Shown here piece after piece: positions 5,743 to 6,401 of a DNA stretch of 6,401 bases (positions within the stretch are counted from its first letter, which is position 1; the number at the start of each line of letters is the position of its first letter). Origin of the DNA: Acidimicrobiaceae bacterium (GTDB lineage Bacteria; Actinomycetota; Acidimicrobiia; Acidimicrobiales; Ilumatobacteraceae); the NCBI GenBank assembly GCA_947458565.1, contig CANGZK010000064.1, positions 1-6,401 on the forward strand, read 5' to 3'. Below the pieces are notes generated by a model that was not told where the DNA came from, did not search any database, and saw nothing but the letters and a program-made list of their open reading frames with translations. The position numbers and the translations under genes are program-made.

Positions 5743-6401
5743 TCAACAGCTCTGACCGAGCACCTCCCACCATCCAGCGTTGTTGACGACCCAACCCTCC
5801 GACTCAAGCCGACCGAGAGCAAGAGCCGTTTGCACAAGATCGGTGCTTGTGCGCATCAGCAATTGATCAAGCGTGACCGCCTCTCCCCGCATGCACGAAA
5901 GCAGTTTCTGATCCTGCGCGCTCGGCGTGCGACGCGAGTCGAACACTTGTGGATGATTGCGACGGTTGTCTAAGCCAAGGGCAACCATTACGTCAGTCGC
6001 ATCAACTACAGGAGCGCAGCCTTGTTGCAATAAAAGATTTGTGCCTGCAGACGACAACGACCTTGGAGAACCTGGCACCGCCATTACCGAAATATCTCTG
6101 CGTTGTGCTTCTTCAACAGTGATCATTGAACCGCCTTTTGCATGTGACTCGATCACTACAAGTACTTCAGATAGTGCAGCAAGAATGCGATTGCGTAGCG
6201 GAAACCGAAATGCTTCAGGCATTGTGCCAGGCGCAGACTCACTGATCAGAAGTCCGCTTTTGGCAACAAACTTCCACAAGTCTGCATTTTCCTTTGGGTA
6301 CGTCACGTCAAGACCTGATGCGACAATTGCAATCGCTTGGCCACAATGCGAATCGCAGGCCAAAACATTGCTGTCTTGACTTTTGTTGTCGCGATCTAGT
6401 G
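5743..6401 (-). CDS. dprA: DNA-processing protein DprA, C-terminal part (5' end outside the window)
   Basis: The frame is open to the window edge, giving 218 residues of a protein that is usually about 360-390. DprA binds incoming single-stranded DNA during transformation and loads RecA; it is also kept in many bacteria not known to be competent. The Rossmann-like domain shows IAIVASGLDVTYPKEN at 23-38 of the visible part, GLLISESAPGTMPEAFRFPLRNRILAALS at 49-77 (the FPxRNRI signature), GGSMITVEEA at 89-98 and MAVPGSPRSLSSAGTNLLL at 106-124. After a linker, a winged-helix domain at about 158-218 ends the protein (QDQKLLSCMRGEAVTLDQLL, then LGRLESEGWVV). The expected GIDxxAH motif does not appear at its normal distance before the IAIV strand, so an insertion may lie there. 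The TTG at 6363 is not the true start, since homology and the open frame continue upstream. The gene is followed closely by xerC. Confidence 0.95.
   Translation of the reverse strand, partial: LDRDNKSQDSNVLACDSHCGQAIAIVASGLDVTYPKENADLWKFVAKSGLLISESAPGTMPEAFRFPLRNRILAALSEVLVVIESHAKGGSMITVEEAQRRDISVMAVPGSPRSLSSAGTNLLLQQGCAPVVDATDVMVALGLDNRRNHPQVFDSRRTPSAQDQKLLSCMRGEAVTLDQLLMRTSTDLVQTALALGRLESEGWVVNNAGWWEVLGQSC

Noticed and set aside
5724..5837. An upstream TTG start that would lengthen the Xer recombinase by 38 residues
   Set aside because: The extra residues lie within the dprA winged-helix coding sequence, have no family match and would make the protein longer than usual; the ATG at 5723 gives the standard length.
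5065..5973. A 302-codon open frame on the plus strand
   Set aside because: It lies opposite xerC and the end of dprA, shows no protein family motifs and is Ser/Thr/Arg-rich as expected for an antisense shadow. The minus-strand genes have complete catalytic signatures.
1..6401. CRISPR arrays, tRNA or rRNA genes, insertion sequences and phage genes
   Set aside because: No spaced repeats, tRNA-like arms, transposase frames or terminal inverted repeats were seen. The single tyrosine recombinase is a chromosomal Xer protein in its expected place, not an integrase beside an attachment site.

Overview
The window is a stretch of actinobacterial housekeeping chromosome. All nine genes lie on the minus strand, so they are transcribed from high to low coordinates. 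Read that way the order is dprA (5' end outside the window), a XerC-type tyrosine recombinase, a WhiG/FliA-type sigma factor, a small secreted M23/LytM-fold protein, rpsB, tsf, pyrH, frr, and the start of cdsA, which runs off at base 1. The order rpsB-tsf-pyrH-frr-cdsA is widespread in bacteria. Having dprA, xerC, whiG and an M23 gene just upstream of rpsB is typical of Actinobacteria. An Ala-rich tail on S2, a long disordered N-terminus on CdsA with an LPHWT..PTGEVPRF motif, and a base composition near 50% GC by eye (not counted) point to an aquatic Acidimicrobiia-like lineage. That placement is inference, not a measured result.

Region by region (high to low coordinates): 6401-5743 holds the C-terminal two thirds of DprA, which loads RecA on incoming single-stranded DNA. 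5723-4833 holds a complete 296-residue Xer recombinase with all six catalytic residues. 4823-4059 holds WhiG, with sigma regions 2, 3 and 4. 4066-3566 holds a signal-peptide-bearing LytM-like domain whose expected zinc ligands are all substituted. These four genes are tightly packed (19-nt gap, about 9-nt gap, 8-nt overlap) and look like one transcription unit. 3565-3453 is the only real intergenic region. It carries a possible promoter and a structured rpsB leader. 3452-488 is rpsB-tsf-pyrH-frr, closely spaced and in one case overlapping by 4 nt. 476-1 is the beginning of cdsA.

In function the lower block supplies translation (S2, EF-Ts, ribosome recycling factor), pyrimidine nucleotide synthesis (UMP kinase) and phospholipid precursor synthesis (CDP-diacylglycerol). 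The upper block supplies DNA uptake and recombination, chromosome-dimer resolution, a specialised sigma factor and an envelope protein.

The most interesting signal is the rpsB leader. Two long complementary stems, 10 bp and 8 bp, are interleaved as A-B-A'-B', so they can form a pseudoknot. The second stem ends in the Shine-Dalgarno sequence. The loop between them holds a small hairpin capped by a GCAA (GNRA) tetraloop. A further upstream hairpin competes for half of arm A. This resembles autoregulatory S2 leader RNAs known in other phyla and may be an actinobacterial counterpart. Second is the apparent M23 pseudoenzyme. Third is the long cytoplasmic CdsA extension with a repeated RIVIG motif.
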